From Centipeda infelix ATCC 43532 (GTDB lineage: Bacteria; Bacillota; Negativicutes; Selenomonadales; Selenomonadaceae), in contig NZ_JH376798.1 in the NCBI RefSeq assembly GCF_000234095.1, positions 58,559 to 91,084 of the forward strand: DNA of 32,526 bases, given 5' to 3'. A program made the translations under genes and the position numbers. The number at the start of each line of letters is the position of its first letter. Position 1 is the first letter of the stretch. Shown here one piece after another: positions 1-7,834 of this stretch. A model generated the notes under the pieces. The model ran no database searches. It was not told the DNA's origin and worked only from the letters and a program-made list of their open reading frames with translations.

Positions 1-58
1 GTGAGCCGATAGGGGCGCTCCGAGAGCAGCCTCTCTTATATGCTCTTTTTATCACCTG
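1..58. other. Window edge, no gene
   Basis: No coding region is supported here. The first ~30 bases, read on the minus strand, resemble the last ~60 bases of the window (shared core GCCCCTATCG followed by a CTC-containing tail), suggesting a dispersed intergenic repeat cut by both window edges. Nothing else is recognised. Confidence 0.3.
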
Positions 59-87
59 TTGCTAACCCCCTCGCTCCATGCTATAAT
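59..87 (+). promoter_or_regulatory. Promoter of the tyrosine recombinase
   Basis: TTGCTA at 59-64 and a perfect TATAAT at 82-87 are separated by exactly 17 bp. Because the -35 box is itself the TTG that would open the longest reading frame, that TTG cannot be the translation start; the gene must begin downstream of the -10. Confidence 0.75.
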
Positions 88-121
88 CACTTCATCGAAG
101 AAAACGAAAGTGGGTGATTTT

Positions 122-1219
122 TTGGCAACAAACGAAGGCTACCGCAGCGGCGGCACAGCACAGATGGGCGTTCCTGCGCGGCGTGCAGAGAGTGTGCCCG
201 GCAATGTACGGCGCATGGGCGAGGTCACGGCAAGCGTGCGGCAGGATGCCATCACGCCGGAGTATTTCATCACCCATTTTTACGAATATCTCCCGCGCTA
301 CATCGCGGGCGGTGCACCCACGGCGGACACGCGCGACACCTACGAGCTCGCGATTCGCCTGTTCCTCCACTGGTGCATGGAGCAGGGACTTCATCCACTG
401 AACGATGTGCACGACTATCAGATCCGCGTCTACATGGAGGAGATGCGCACACGCGGCTACAGTGCGGCGACACTTATGATTAAGGGCGCGGCAATCCGCG
501 CGTTTTACAAGGTCGCGGAGCGGCTCTCCTTCATCGCCGACAACCCCTGCGCCGACCTGCAGCTGCGCAACCCGCAGCACCTCGACGAGGACTATAAATA
601 TCTCACCGTCGATCAGATCAAGGAGATCTGTGAAGGGCTTGCGGCAGATAAGAACGCGCTGCGTCGCCTCCGCAACCTCCTCATCGTCTACCTCATGGGA
701 GTCGAGGGGCTGCGCGTCGTCGAGGTCATGCGCCTCTCGGACGAGGACATCGACTGGCAGCGTGGACGCATCGAGATACGGGGCAAGGGACACGCGGGCA
801 TCATCTACCCGTGCGAGGAAACCTTTCAACTCCTCAAGGCATACATCGAAACACGCGGTGCCATCCCGCCCGAGAATCGCCTCACGCCGACCATCATCTC
901 CTGCTCGCCGAACAATCGGAACGGGCGCATCACGCGTGTCGGCATCCGCTACGTCATCAACAAGGCACTGACGGATGCGGGGCTGAAACAGCCCGGCTAT
1001 GCCTGCCACCTCTTCCGCCACAGCTGCGGCACAAATCTCTATCAGGAGACAAAGGATCTGCGCGTCGTACAGGAGACCTTGCGCCAGCGCAGCCCAAAGG
1101 TCACCGCAAAATATGCCCACGTTCACGACCGCATGGAGAAACGGTACACCGGCGGCATCTCGCCCGGAATGAATGTTGAAGGGATGCAGCAAACAATGAA
1201 AGCGACAGAAGAAACATAA
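122..1219 (+). CDS. Tyrosine recombinase / integrase (XerC/D-like)
   Basis: A site-specific DNA recombinase of 365 residues when started at TTG 122, just after a GGGTGA ribosome binding site; the longer frame from 59 runs through the promoter. An N-terminal SAM-like core-binding domain (about residues 55-155) is followed by the catalytic domain. Visible catalytic residues in this numbering are Arg198 (GLRVVEV), Lys222 (RGKGH), His296 and Arg299 (HLFRH) and the nucleophile Tyr331 (TAKYAHV). The usual second histidine (LGH motif) is Gln322 (LRQ), an uncommon substitution. It stands alone, with no phage or integron genes beside it, and converges on the LPS operon across a shared terminator. Its substrate is unknown; a chromosome-dimer role cannot be excluded, but the divergent motif argues for another job. 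Confidence 0.88.
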   Translation: MATNEGYRSGGTAQMGVPARRAESVPGNVRRMGEVTASVRQDAITPEYFITHFYEYLPRYIAGGAPTADTRDTYELAIRLFLHWCMEQGLHPLNDVHDYQIRVYMEEMRTRGYSAATLMIKGAAIRAFYKVAERLSFIADNPCADLQLRNPQHLDEDYKYLTVDQIKEICEGLAADKNALRRLRNLLIVYLMGVEGLRVVEVMRLSDEDIDWQRGRIEIRGKGHAGIIYPCEETFQLLKAYIETRGAIPPENRLTPTIISCSPNNRNGRITRVGIRYVINKALTDAGLKQPGYACHLFRHSCGTNLYQETKDLRVVQETLRQRSPKVTAKYAHVHDRMEKRYTGGISPGMNVEGMQQTMKATEET

Positions 1220-1229
1220 ACAAAACTAT

Positions 1230-1273
1230 AAAAGCCCGCCTGTGAGCACATTGCTTCCACAGCCGGGCTTTTT
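1230..1273. terminator. Bidirectional intrinsic terminator
   Basis: An inverted repeat pairs AAAAGCCCG-C-CTGTG with CACAG-CCGGGCTTTT and is flanked by A-rich sequence on the left and T5 on the right. It lies between the recombinase stop and the convergent end of the LPS operon and can serve both. Confidence 0.85.
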
Positions 1274-1287
1274 CACATTTCTCTACG

Positions 1288-2193
1288 TCACTGCAAGATC
1301 TCTCCGATGCGCTCCATTACCTCCCGATCAATGTCATCCAACATAGCAAACCGCCGCCGATAGACGGCACGCTTACGCGTCGGTACTTCCTCCATCGTCT
1401 TGCGCTTCTCGATGAGGGGGAGCTCCATAAATCGTCTGTCCTCTGTGTCCGTCCCTCCCGCCTCACGCCAAAATTCGCTAAAATCCGTCTTGAGCTTCCG
1501 ATCGACGCGCACATGGTTGTTCGCATAGTAGCCTTCGTTCGTTACGGCGTAGATCCGCCCGAGCCCCAAACTACGTGCAACTGCCTGCGCGATGTAGAGT
1601 ACGAGATTTTTCGTCCGATAGCTGTGACATGCCTTTGTCGCCTGCTTGACCACATCGCGTGCATCCTCCATATTCGGTCCCTGCATCGCCCCAATCCACA
1701 TAGCGGGTGTTCCATCAACAGCGGGAGCAATCCAAAAGATAATCTGATAGAGCGAGGCCTCTCCCAAGCGCAGGATGACAGACATGAGACCTTCCTTGCG
1801 CTGCCCGTAGTCAAAAAACAGTGCCGCAGTCAGTTCCACCCCCATACATTCGGGCCCTGTCCACAATGGGAGGGATTCCCGCTGATAGAGCGGAAGGAGC
1901 ACATCCTCACGCAGCTTCCCACGCAAAAACTGCATATGCTTCTCTACGATGCGCACACGTTCATCAAACGTCGATTTGTTATAAAAGAAAGCGCGCGTCG
2001 GCTGCTCATAGACAAAGGGATATATGTCCGCGAGCTTTGACAGCATCGTATCTTTTCGGAAAAACGCATCAAGCTCCTGCAGCTTTCCACGATGCAGCCA
2101 TGCGCGTACACAGAATATGATCGCCCGCCGCACTTCGCGAGGATTCTCCATGTCATAGATCTGTTTCGATAGTTGATAAAAGGATTGCACCAA
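1288..2193 (-). CDS. DUF535 (VirK/YbjX) family protein
   Basis: Last gene of the minus-strand LPS operon, about 301 residues. It has the family's hallmarks: a central IGAMQGP block around residue 165, a following basic helix (ATKACHSYRTKNLVLY) and an AVTNEGYYANNHV segment. VirK/YbjX proteins in enterobacteria are linked to outer-membrane and lipid A integrity and peptide resistance, but their chemistry is not established. TTG at 2193 or GTG at 2190 are the possible starts, behind GGGGGTGG; only 12 bases separate TTG 2193 from the upstream stop, and the frame is closed further upstream. No signal peptide is apparent. Its place at the end of an LPS operon supports an envelope role. The family assignment is firm; the function is inferred. 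Confidence 0.8.
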   Translation of the reverse strand: MVQSFYQLSKQIYDMENPREVRRAIIFCVRAWLHRGKLQELDAFFRKDTMLSKLADIYPFVYEQPTRAFFYNKSTFDERVRIVEKHMQFLRGKLREDVLLPLYQRESLPLWTGPECMGVELTAALFFDYGQRKEGLMSVILRLGEASLYQIIFWIAPAVDGTPAMWIGAMQGPNMEDARDVVKQATKACHSYRTKNLVLYIAQAVARSLGLGRIYAVTNEGYYANNHVRVDRKLKTDFSEFWREAGGTDTEDRRFMELPLIEKRKTMEEVPTRKRAVYRRRFAMLDDIDREVMERIGEILQ

Positions 2194-2205
2194 TCCACCC
2201 CCATC

Positions 2206-3327
2206 TTAGCCCAGCAAGTTCCGAATAAAATTCGCCCTGCTGTATTTTTCCGAAGCACAGCGCAGCTGCGCCGCATAATGTTCCTTCCGCTCAGAAAAGC
2301 GATTGACGAATTCCTCCATCCCACACAGAAATGATTCATAGCTGCCCATGTCCACGATCTCGCCAATGTCAAATTCTGCAAGAATCTCCGGATTCAGCAC
2401 ATCTGTTGTGATGACCGGCTTATGAAAACCAATTGCCGTAAAGTAGAGTGCACTCCAGTTATAGAGATAACGCTCTGCTGTATAGGGCAGGAACAACACA
2501 TCGACAGAAGCAATTGCCTCGTACCATAAGGCACCGATAAGTTTTTCTGTCAGCACCGTAATCGACGAATGCGACCGATACCGCTCCACCAATGCCCCCA
2601 CATCCGCGCGATCCGCAGTCGTTGTCGGAGCCGCCTGCAAAACGAATTGCACAGGGCGCGTGAACCGCCCTTCCTCGGCTGCACGCAGAAACCACGCGAG
2701 CTTTTTCTCCCCCCTACGATAGTGCCCGAAAAACCCGATGCGAAGAGCATCATCTGTCCGCTTTGCTTGCATAACAGACGGTGCCATAACTGGCGGAGCA
2801 ATCAGACGCACGTTGTCTGGTCGCTGTGCACCAAAATCATCCCGCAGCGTGGTGACACAGAACCGGATGTTTCGATAGGGCTGGCACGAACGTGCCGCCT
2901 TTAAGAATTTCGGCATTTCCTGTGGGTTCACACCGAGAAAGATAAAGTACACGGGCACAGAACTATGCCGCAGCGAGCTCTTTTTCAGCGCACGCAGATA
3001 ACGATAGGTCGCCGTCGTAAGCAGCACGGCATCGATCCGCTCGCGCATGATTGCCTCTGCCATCGCGTTGAACCATTTTACTCTTCGATATTCCCTCTGC
3101 ACGGAGAGCCAGATCTTTTTGAGCCGACCCGCGCCATCGTAGCTGACGATGCGGCCTCCCCCCAGCTCACATAAAGGCACATGAAAATCACGTCCCAAAT
3201 CTGTGCCCATCGGCAAAAAGAGGATGGGGTCGTGCCCCTCCTCTTTCAAGGTCTCTATGATGATATGGTCAAATTCGAGTTCAAATCCGCCATCGGCTTT
3301 CACCGTTTCCAGTATTGCAACTCTCAC
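2206..3327 (-). CDS. Glycosyltransferase, GT-B fold (GT4-like)
   Basis: A 373-residue protein with a GT-B layout. The N-terminal Rossmann half opens MRVAILETVKADGG; the C-terminal half has a start-of-domain strand (LRIGFFGHYRRGEKKL, about 195-210) and a donor-site region where SVDVLFLPYTAERYLYNWS precedes a proline-rich turn and an acidic residue (NPEILAEFDIGEIV). It probably adds a sugar to the LPS core or O-chain; donor and acceptor cannot be read from sequence. It starts at GTG 3327, overlapping the ligase stop by four bases (GTGA), a sign of translational coupling. The family is GT4-like by pattern only, and a related GT-B family is possible. Confidence 0.75.
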   Translation of the reverse strand: MRVAILETVKADGGFELEFDHIIIETLKEEGHDPILFLPMGTDLGRDFHVPLCELGGGRIVSYDGAGRLKKIWLSVQREYRRVKWFNAMAEAIMRERIDAVLLTTATYRYLRALKKSSLRHSSVPVYFIFLGVNPQEMPKFLKAARSCQPYRNIRFCVTTLRDDFGAQRPDNVRLIAPPVMAPSVMQAKRTDDALRIGFFGHYRRGEKKLAWFLRAAEEGRFTRPVQFVLQAAPTTTADRADVGALVERYRSHSSITVLTEKLIGALWYEAIASVDVLFLPYTAERYLYNWSALYFTAIGFHKPVITTDVLNPEILAEFDIGEIVDMGSYESFLCGMEEFVNRFSERKEHYAAQLRCASEKYSRANFIRNLLG

Positions 3328-4544
3328 GATAACCTCCGCCCGCCCACATCAATGCGCAACCATTGGAGACACAGCCCCATGAGGAGCCAGTGCAGCTTCA
3401 TCACGGCAGAGTTGCCCATGTTGTACTCGGTCAGCCCTTGGAGGAGAAGGCCCAACAGGACGGCAGGGATGAGCAGAGCCGCAATATGATGCGTTGCCTG
3501 CCATGTGCCGAAGCCATAGGAAAAGCACGCCCACCAGAAGAAGAGCAGTGCCAAAATGCCGATCGTACCGCACTCGGCTAGCATATGCATGATATTGTTG
3601 TGCGCGTGTGTGAGCTCGCGCTCCTTTGCCTCCGGCAGGATGTAGTGTCCCTGGTACTCCGCCTTAAACCGCGCAAATCCGATGCCGACCGCCGGATGAT
3701 CCTCAAACATATGGGTCGCGCTTGTCCAGAGCAGGAACCGCTCGGAGTTGCTCTGCATCTTCATATCGCCAATCGTTGCAAACCGGGACGAGAGTGCCGG
3801 TGTCAGGGCAAAGATACCGGCAAAGACGAGCAGAACGGCGAGCGCACCGGCAAGAAATTTCTTCTTCTCACGCACGAGGAATGCGGCGCAGACAAATACC
3901 GTGATCGGAACACCGACCCACGCGCCGCGCGTCCCATTGAAGAGGAGTGCAAGGCACCCGAGCCCGAGCGCGATGGCGGCGGGCAGACGATAGCGAGCGT
4001 CCATGCGGCCGCTCAAGAGGAGCAGGACGAGGGCAGGGATCAGCATCGAGAGGAAGCCGCCTACCGACATATAGATGGAGAAGCCCGATGCTCTGTAGTT
4101 TCCCTGCACCAGCCCCTGAAAGGTGATCGCAAGGTCATTGATGACAAAGGATACCCCGACAAACACGGCAATGAGTGCCAGCCGCCGTTTCTCCCAGACC
4201 ATCAGCAGAACGGCATACAGCCCGATCATGCGATAGCCGTAATGATCGCCGAAGGTTCGGAGACTGTGTGACACATCGCTCGAAAAGAGCGACGTAAAAA
4301 CGATCGCCCCCATCAGGATCAGAAGTGCCACACGGATCCGTCCGTCCGGCAGGGCGTTGAGCAGATCGTCGTGTTTGCGCCAGACACGCAGGAGCAGAAC
4401 AGCAACCAGTGTCCCCAAAAAGACATTCGCAGCTGCGATGGAGATATTACTGAACAGCGCGAATCCACAGAGCAGATAGAACGCCCATGTGTGTATGCGC
4501 TCCACATCCATGCTGCGCCATCTCAATCCTTTGCCCGAAAACAT
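3324..4544 (-). CDS. waaL: O-antigen ligase (WaaL/RfaL family)
   Basis: A polytopic inner-membrane protein of 406 residues with roughly ten to twelve hydrophobic helices and the Wzy_C/O-antigen ligase signature. A large loop after residue 260 ends in a conserved histidine region (ELTHAHNNIMHMLAECG, around residue 313), typical of WaaL, which transfers undecaprenyl-linked O-antigen to the lipid A core on the periplasmic side. An O-antigen polymerase (Wzy) shares this fold and cannot be formally excluded, but the setting among core-biosynthesis genes favours the ligase. The ATG at 4544 follows a GAGGGG ribosome binding site. It is transcribed 30 bases after the WaaE-like gene and is coupled to the next glycosyltransferase through a four-base overlap. 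Confidence 0.85.
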   Translation of the reverse strand: MFSGKGLRWRSMDVERIHTWAFYLLCGFALFSNISIAAANVFLGTLVAVLLLRVWRKHDDLLNALPDGRIRVALLILMGAIVFTSLFSSDVSHSLRTFGDHYGYRMIGLYAVLLMVWEKRRLALIAVFVGVSFVINDLAITFQGLVQGNYRASGFSIYMSVGGFLSMLIPALVLLLLSGRMDARYRLPAAIALGLGCLALLFNGTRGAWVGVPITVFVCAAFLVREKKKFLAGALAVLLVFAGIFALTPALSSRFATIGDMKMQSNSERFLLWTSATHMFEDHPAVGIGFARFKAEYQGHYILPEAKERELTHAHNNIMHMLAECGTIGILALLFFWWACFSYGFGTWQATHHIAALLIPAVLLGLLLQGLTEYNMGNSAVMKLHWLLMGLCLQWLRIDVGGRRLS

Positions 4545-4574
4545 ACAACCCCTCTTCTCTCTGCAGCATCTATC

Positions 4575-5312
4575 TCACTGCTCCATGTAACGGAGCTTGA
4601 CATACTTTACCATTGTATAAAATCCGTGGAACATCGCCAGGATAAATCCAAGCCGCCCGTCCAGAGCCCCGCGTTGAAGAATATAGAAGCGAAAAAAAGC
4701 AAACGGCGGGTCAAACAGGATCTTGAGGAACGAGGCACGCTTCCCCTCAGCGTAATGACGCTCTGCCATGAGCGTTGTATACTGATTGAGCTTTTGGAAA
4801 TAGTGCTCCCACGTTGTATAGGTGTAGTGCAGGAGACTCCCCTTCAGCCGCCGCACGGGGAGCGCGGACTCCGTCCGCTCGTGGACGAGCCCCTCCCAGC
4901 GCACCGCATCGCGCGGGAAGAAGCGGCGCGGATAGTCCGGTCGGTGACCGCCGTAGTACATACGCTGTCCAAAGGCGACATTGATGCGCTTGATCTCGTA
5001 GACCGCGCGTGCATTCTCCGCTATGATGCGGTGCAGCTCAGCCTCCGTCTCCGGCTGAACGCGCTCGTCCGCATCCACATAGAGTACCCAGTCTGCGTCC
5101 GTCTGCGTCAAGGCAAAGTTGCGCTGCCCTGCAAAATCGCCCGCGAGCGGATGGGCAACGACACGCGCCCCTGCCGCCCGAGCAAGCTCTGCCGTACGAT
5201 CCGTGCTCTCATCATCGATCACAAGGATCTCATCGGCAAATGACGCACTCTCGATGCACGCCCCAATATGCTGCTCCTCGTTATGGGTGAGTATAATGAC
5301 GGCAAGCTTCAC
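4575..5312 (-). CDS. GT2 glycosyltransferase, WaaE/KdtX-like
   Basis: Family 2 glycosyltransferase of 245 residues. The GT-A nucleotide-sugar fold starts at once (AVIILTHNEEQHI), followed by the acidic IDDESTD motif (Asp33-Asp34) and the metal-binding DAD motif (Asp80, Asp82 in YVDADERV). A segment RFFPRDAVRWEGLVHE and a C-terminal membrane-associated amphipathic part (FDPPFAFFRFYIL) match the WaaE/KdtX group, which adds glucose or a related hexose to inner-core heptose. The GTG start at 5312 is preceded by GGAGG at seven bases. It lies 18 bases after gmhB in the LPS operon. The fold is certain; the exact acceptor is inferred from relatives and context. Confidence 0.85.
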   Translation of the reverse strand: MKLAVIILTHNEEQHIGACIESASFADEILVIDDESTDRTAELARAAGARVVAHPLAGDFAGQRNFALTQTDADWVLYVDADERVQPETEAELHRIIAENARAVYEIKRINVAFGQRMYYGGHRPDYPRRFFPRDAVRWEGLVHERTESALPVRRLKGSLLHYTYTTWEHYFQKLNQYTTLMAERHYAEGKRASFLKILFDPPFAFFRFYILQRGALDGRLGFILAMFHGFYTMVKYVKLRYMEQ

Positions 5313-5330
5313 GCGACTACCTCCTCTCTG

Positions 5331-5840
5331 TTACCTCTCTGCCTCCACCGCATTTCGCACGCAGTACAAAAGGCTTCCGCCCGCATAGTGCACGCCCCGC
5401 ACACCCGCAGCCTCGGCGGCGGTGACATCGCTCGCCGCATCGCCAAAGAGGAACGAGACAGCAGGGTCGATCTCATGCTCTGCGATTGCTCTGAGGATCA
5501 TGCCGGGCGCAGGTTTGCGGCAGTCACATTGTTTCGCATATGCGGGCACAGATCCCTCTGTATGGTGGGGACAGTAGTAGAATGCATCGATGTGCGCGCC
5601 GTGTATCGCAAGCTCCGCATTCATCCAGTCATGCAGATGGTGTACGGCATCCTCATCATAGTAGCCGCGTGCAATACCACTCTGGTTCGTGACAACGATA
5701 ACGAGATAGCCGTGCACATTCGCCCAGCGGATTGCTTCAATCGCCCCCTCGATCCATACAAAGTCCGCGAGATCGTGGAGGTAATGCACATCAACGTTGA
5801 GCGTGCCGTCGCGGTCGAAAAAGATCGCCTTATTCGGCAT
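5331..5840 (-). CDS. gmhB: D-glycero-D-manno-heptose 1,7-bisphosphate phosphatase
   Basis: HAD-family phosphatase that removes the 1- or 7-phosphate from heptose bisphosphate before adenylylation in ADP-heptose synthesis. The nucleophile motif is FFDRDGTLN (Asp near residue 8), and a zinc-binding loop CPHH followed about fifteen residues later by CDC, then RKPAPGM, is typical of GmhB. The start at 5840 (MPNKAIFF) gives 169 residues, in line with the family; an upstream ATG at 5861 would add seven residues inside hldD. Either way it overlaps the end of hldD (stop at 5830-5832), so translation is probably coupled. Neither start has a strong ribosome binding site. Confidence 0.92.
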   Translation of the reverse strand: MPNKAIFFDRDGTLNVDVHYLHDLADFVWIEGAIEAIRWANVHGYLVIVVTNQSGIARGYYDEDAVHHLHDWMNAELAIHGAHIDAFYYCPHHTEGSVPAYAKQCDCRKPAPGMILRAIAEHEIDPAVSFLFGDAASDVTAAEAAGVRGVHYAGGSLLYCVRNAVEAER

Positions 5841-6801
5841 ACGAAAAATACCCGCCAGCATTCAAGAAATCGCAGTACTCCTTGACCGCCTCCTCCATCG
5901 GTGTGAAGCCGCCGTCGTAGCCTGCCGCGAGGAGCGCCGTCGTATCCGCCTGCGTATAGTTCTGGTACTTGCCGCGCAGCACCTCGGGGAAGTCGCGATA
6001 GACGATTCTTCCCTTGCCGAGTGCCGCGATGACGGCGCGCGCCGCCTCGTTGTAGCTGTGCGCGACACCCGTGCCGCAGTTGTAGACACCGCTCTCGCCG
6101 CCGTTCTCGAAGAAATGCAGATTCACGCGCACGACATCACCGACATAGACGAAGTCACGCCGCTGCTCACCGTCTGCAAGCCCATCCGTCCCACGGAAGA
6201 GGCGTGCCTCGCCCATCTCCATAATCTGGTGATAGAGCTGATAGAAGATCGACGCCATCTTGCCCTTGTGATGCTCCTGGGGACCATAGACGTTGAAGTA
6301 CCGCAGACCGACAATCGGACTGCGCGCCTCGGGGATGACCTGCCGCACGTAGCGGTCAAACGCGAGCTTTGAGAACGCATAGGGATTGAGTGCGTCCTCG
6401 CAGCGCCCCCCCTCCGTAAACCCATTTTTTCCCCCGCCATAGGTCGAGGCGGAGGAGGCATAGAAGAACGGGATGCGCGCGCCCATCGCAAAATGTAGGA
6501 GTGCCTTGGAATAAGAGTAGTTCTCCTTCATCATATAGTTGACATCGTACTCCATCGTATCCGAGCACGCGCCCTCATGAAAGATCGCGTCGATGTCCGT
6601 CCCATCGAAGTCCCCATCCTCCACGAGGCGCAGAAAGTCATCCTTTTGCTGATAGTCGATGAAGTGCAGTCCGCGCAGATTCTTGTAGTTCTCGCCGTCC
6701 CCGAGATCGTCGACAATGAGAATGTCCTTGTGTCCGCGCTGATTGAGTGCGTGGACGAGATTGCTGCCGATAAAACCGGCACCGCCGGTAACAATAATCA
6801 T
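5830..6801 (-). CDS. hldD: ADP-L-glycero-D-manno-heptose 6-epimerase
   Basis: Short-chain dehydrogenase/reductase epimerase that converts ADP-D,D-heptose to ADP-L,D-heptose, the last step before core assembly. The NADP-binding TGGAGFIGSN motif is at residues 5-14. The catalytic tyrosine and lysine are Tyr141 and Lys145 (PYAFSK), and SASTY is at 117-121. The length of 323 residues is close to E. coli HldD. The ATG at 6801 overlaps the preceding kinase stop by four bases (ATGA). The coding strand contains several homopolymers (G7 and A6 near 6411-6431), but the frame is intact. Confidence 0.96.
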   Translation of the reverse strand: MIIVTGGAGFIGSNLVHALNQRGHKDILIVDDLGDGENYKNLRGLHFIDYQQKDDFLRLVEDGDFDGTDIDAIFHEGACSDTMEYDVNYMMKENYSYSKALLHFAMGARIPFFYASSASTYGGGKNGFTEGGRCEDALNPYAFSKLAFDRYVRQVIPEARSPIVGLRYFNVYGPQEHHKGKMASIFYQLYHQIMEMGEARLFRGTDGLADGEQRRDFVYVGDVVRVNLHFFENGGESGVYNCGTGVAHSYNEAARAVIAALGKGRIVYRDFPEVLRGKYQNYTQADTTALLAAGYDGGFTPMEEAVKEYCDFLNAGGYFSYAE

Positions 6802-7796
6802 CCATTTGCCCCTTCCTGATGGTCGAGCACCTGCAGCAGTTCCTCTCTGCTGACCGCATAGGTACCGAGTTTCGAGACGACAACGCTCGCCGCAACATTG
6901 GCAAGATATGCCGCGTCCGCAGGCTTCAGCCCCCCCGCAAGCCCAAGGCCGAACACGGCGATCACCGTATCGCCCGCACCCGAGACATCGAAGACCTCCT
7001 GTGCCTTCGTCGGGATATGGGCGACCTCCTCACCGTGGATCAGCGAAAGCCCCTTCGCCGAGCGCGTGAGGACGACATTGCGGATGCCAAATTTGCGCAT
7101 CGCGTAGCGTGCTGCCTTCTCGACCTCGAAATCCTTGTTTGCGATCGGCTCAAGCATGATCTCATTGATCTCCTTGATGTTCGGCGTGAGGTAGTCGGCC
7201 TCCTTGTACTTCAGCCACTGTGCACCCTTCGGGTCGACGATGACAGGCACGCCGTGATCGTGCGCCGCGCGGATGATGTGCTGGCACGCGAACTCCGTGC
7301 ACGAGCCCTTGCCATAGTCCGAGATGATGACGCAGTCCATGCTCTCGTTGAGTTTTTGATCAATATAGGCGAGGTACTTCTGTGCGTAGTCACCATCAAT
7401 TGGGCTCGCGTCCTCAAAGTCGAGCCGGAGCATCTGCTGATGACCGCCGATGATGCGGATCTTCGTCGTGGTCGGACGATCCGTATGGATGAGCCCGCTG
7501 TAGTCGATGCCGCGGGCGGCAAATTTCTCAAGGAGACTCTTGCAGTGTGCGTCCTCGCCCACATAGCCCGCAATGCTGACATTCGTTCCGAGGAGCGCGA
7601 GGTTGTGCGCGACGTTCGCCGCGCCGCCGAGGGTCTCGCGCGTGCCCGTCACATGCGTGATCGGCACGGGTGCCTCGGGGGAAATGCGCGTGACCTCGCC
7701 AGAGTAATACTTATCAAGCATAACATCGCCGACGACGAGGATGTTGCTGCGCACACTCTTCTCCGCGACCGTTTCGCGGATCTTTGCCATATCCAT
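6798..7796 (-). CDS. rfaE1: D-glycero-beta-D-manno-heptose 7-phosphate kinase (canonical)
   Basis: PfkB-family sugar kinase corresponding to the N-terminal half of E. coli HldE; it phosphorylates heptose-7-phosphate at C1. In the 332-residue product started at ATG 7796, GGAANVAHN is at 57-65, the family DPKG substrate/nucleotide region at 188-191, TPN at 204-206, and the anion-hole/catalytic GAGD at 273-276. A TAGGAG ribosome binding site lies seven bases upstream of 7796; the longer frame to 7838 would overlap the preceding gene and lacks such a site. This is one of two HldE-type kinases in the operon and the one that keeps all canonical motifs. Confidence 0.92.
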   Translation of the reverse strand: MDMAKIRETVAEKSVRSNILVVGDVMLDKYYSGEVTRISPEAPVPITHVTGTRETLGGAANVAHNLALLGTNVSIAGYVGEDAHCKSLLEKFAARGIDYSGLIHTDRPTTTKIRIIGGHQQMLRLDFEDASPIDGDYAQKYLAYIDQKLNESMDCVIISDYGKGSCTEFACQHIIRAAHDHGVPVIVDPKGAQWLKYKEADYLTPNIKEINEIMLEPIANKDFEVEKAARYAMRKFGIRNVVLTRSAKGLSLIHGEEVAHIPTKAQEVFDVSGAGDTVIAVFGLGLAGGLKPADAAYLANVAASVVVSKLGTYAVSREELLQVLDHQEGANG

Positions 7797-7834
7797 GAGA
7801 ACGCTCCTATCTGTTATGAAAAATACCAAAAATA

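Noticed and set aside
59-121. Longer start (TTG at 59) for the tyrosine recombinase
   Set aside because: This TTG is the -35 box of a consensus promoter whose -10 lies at 82-87; translation must start later, and TTG 122 has a ribosome binding site.
6411-6431. G7, A6 and G5 runs in hldD (coding strand), and a C7 run near 6930 in the kinase gene
   Set aside because: Possible slippage sites, but both frames are intact, the runs are moderate, and these genes are needed for every LPS core; not reported as phase-variable.
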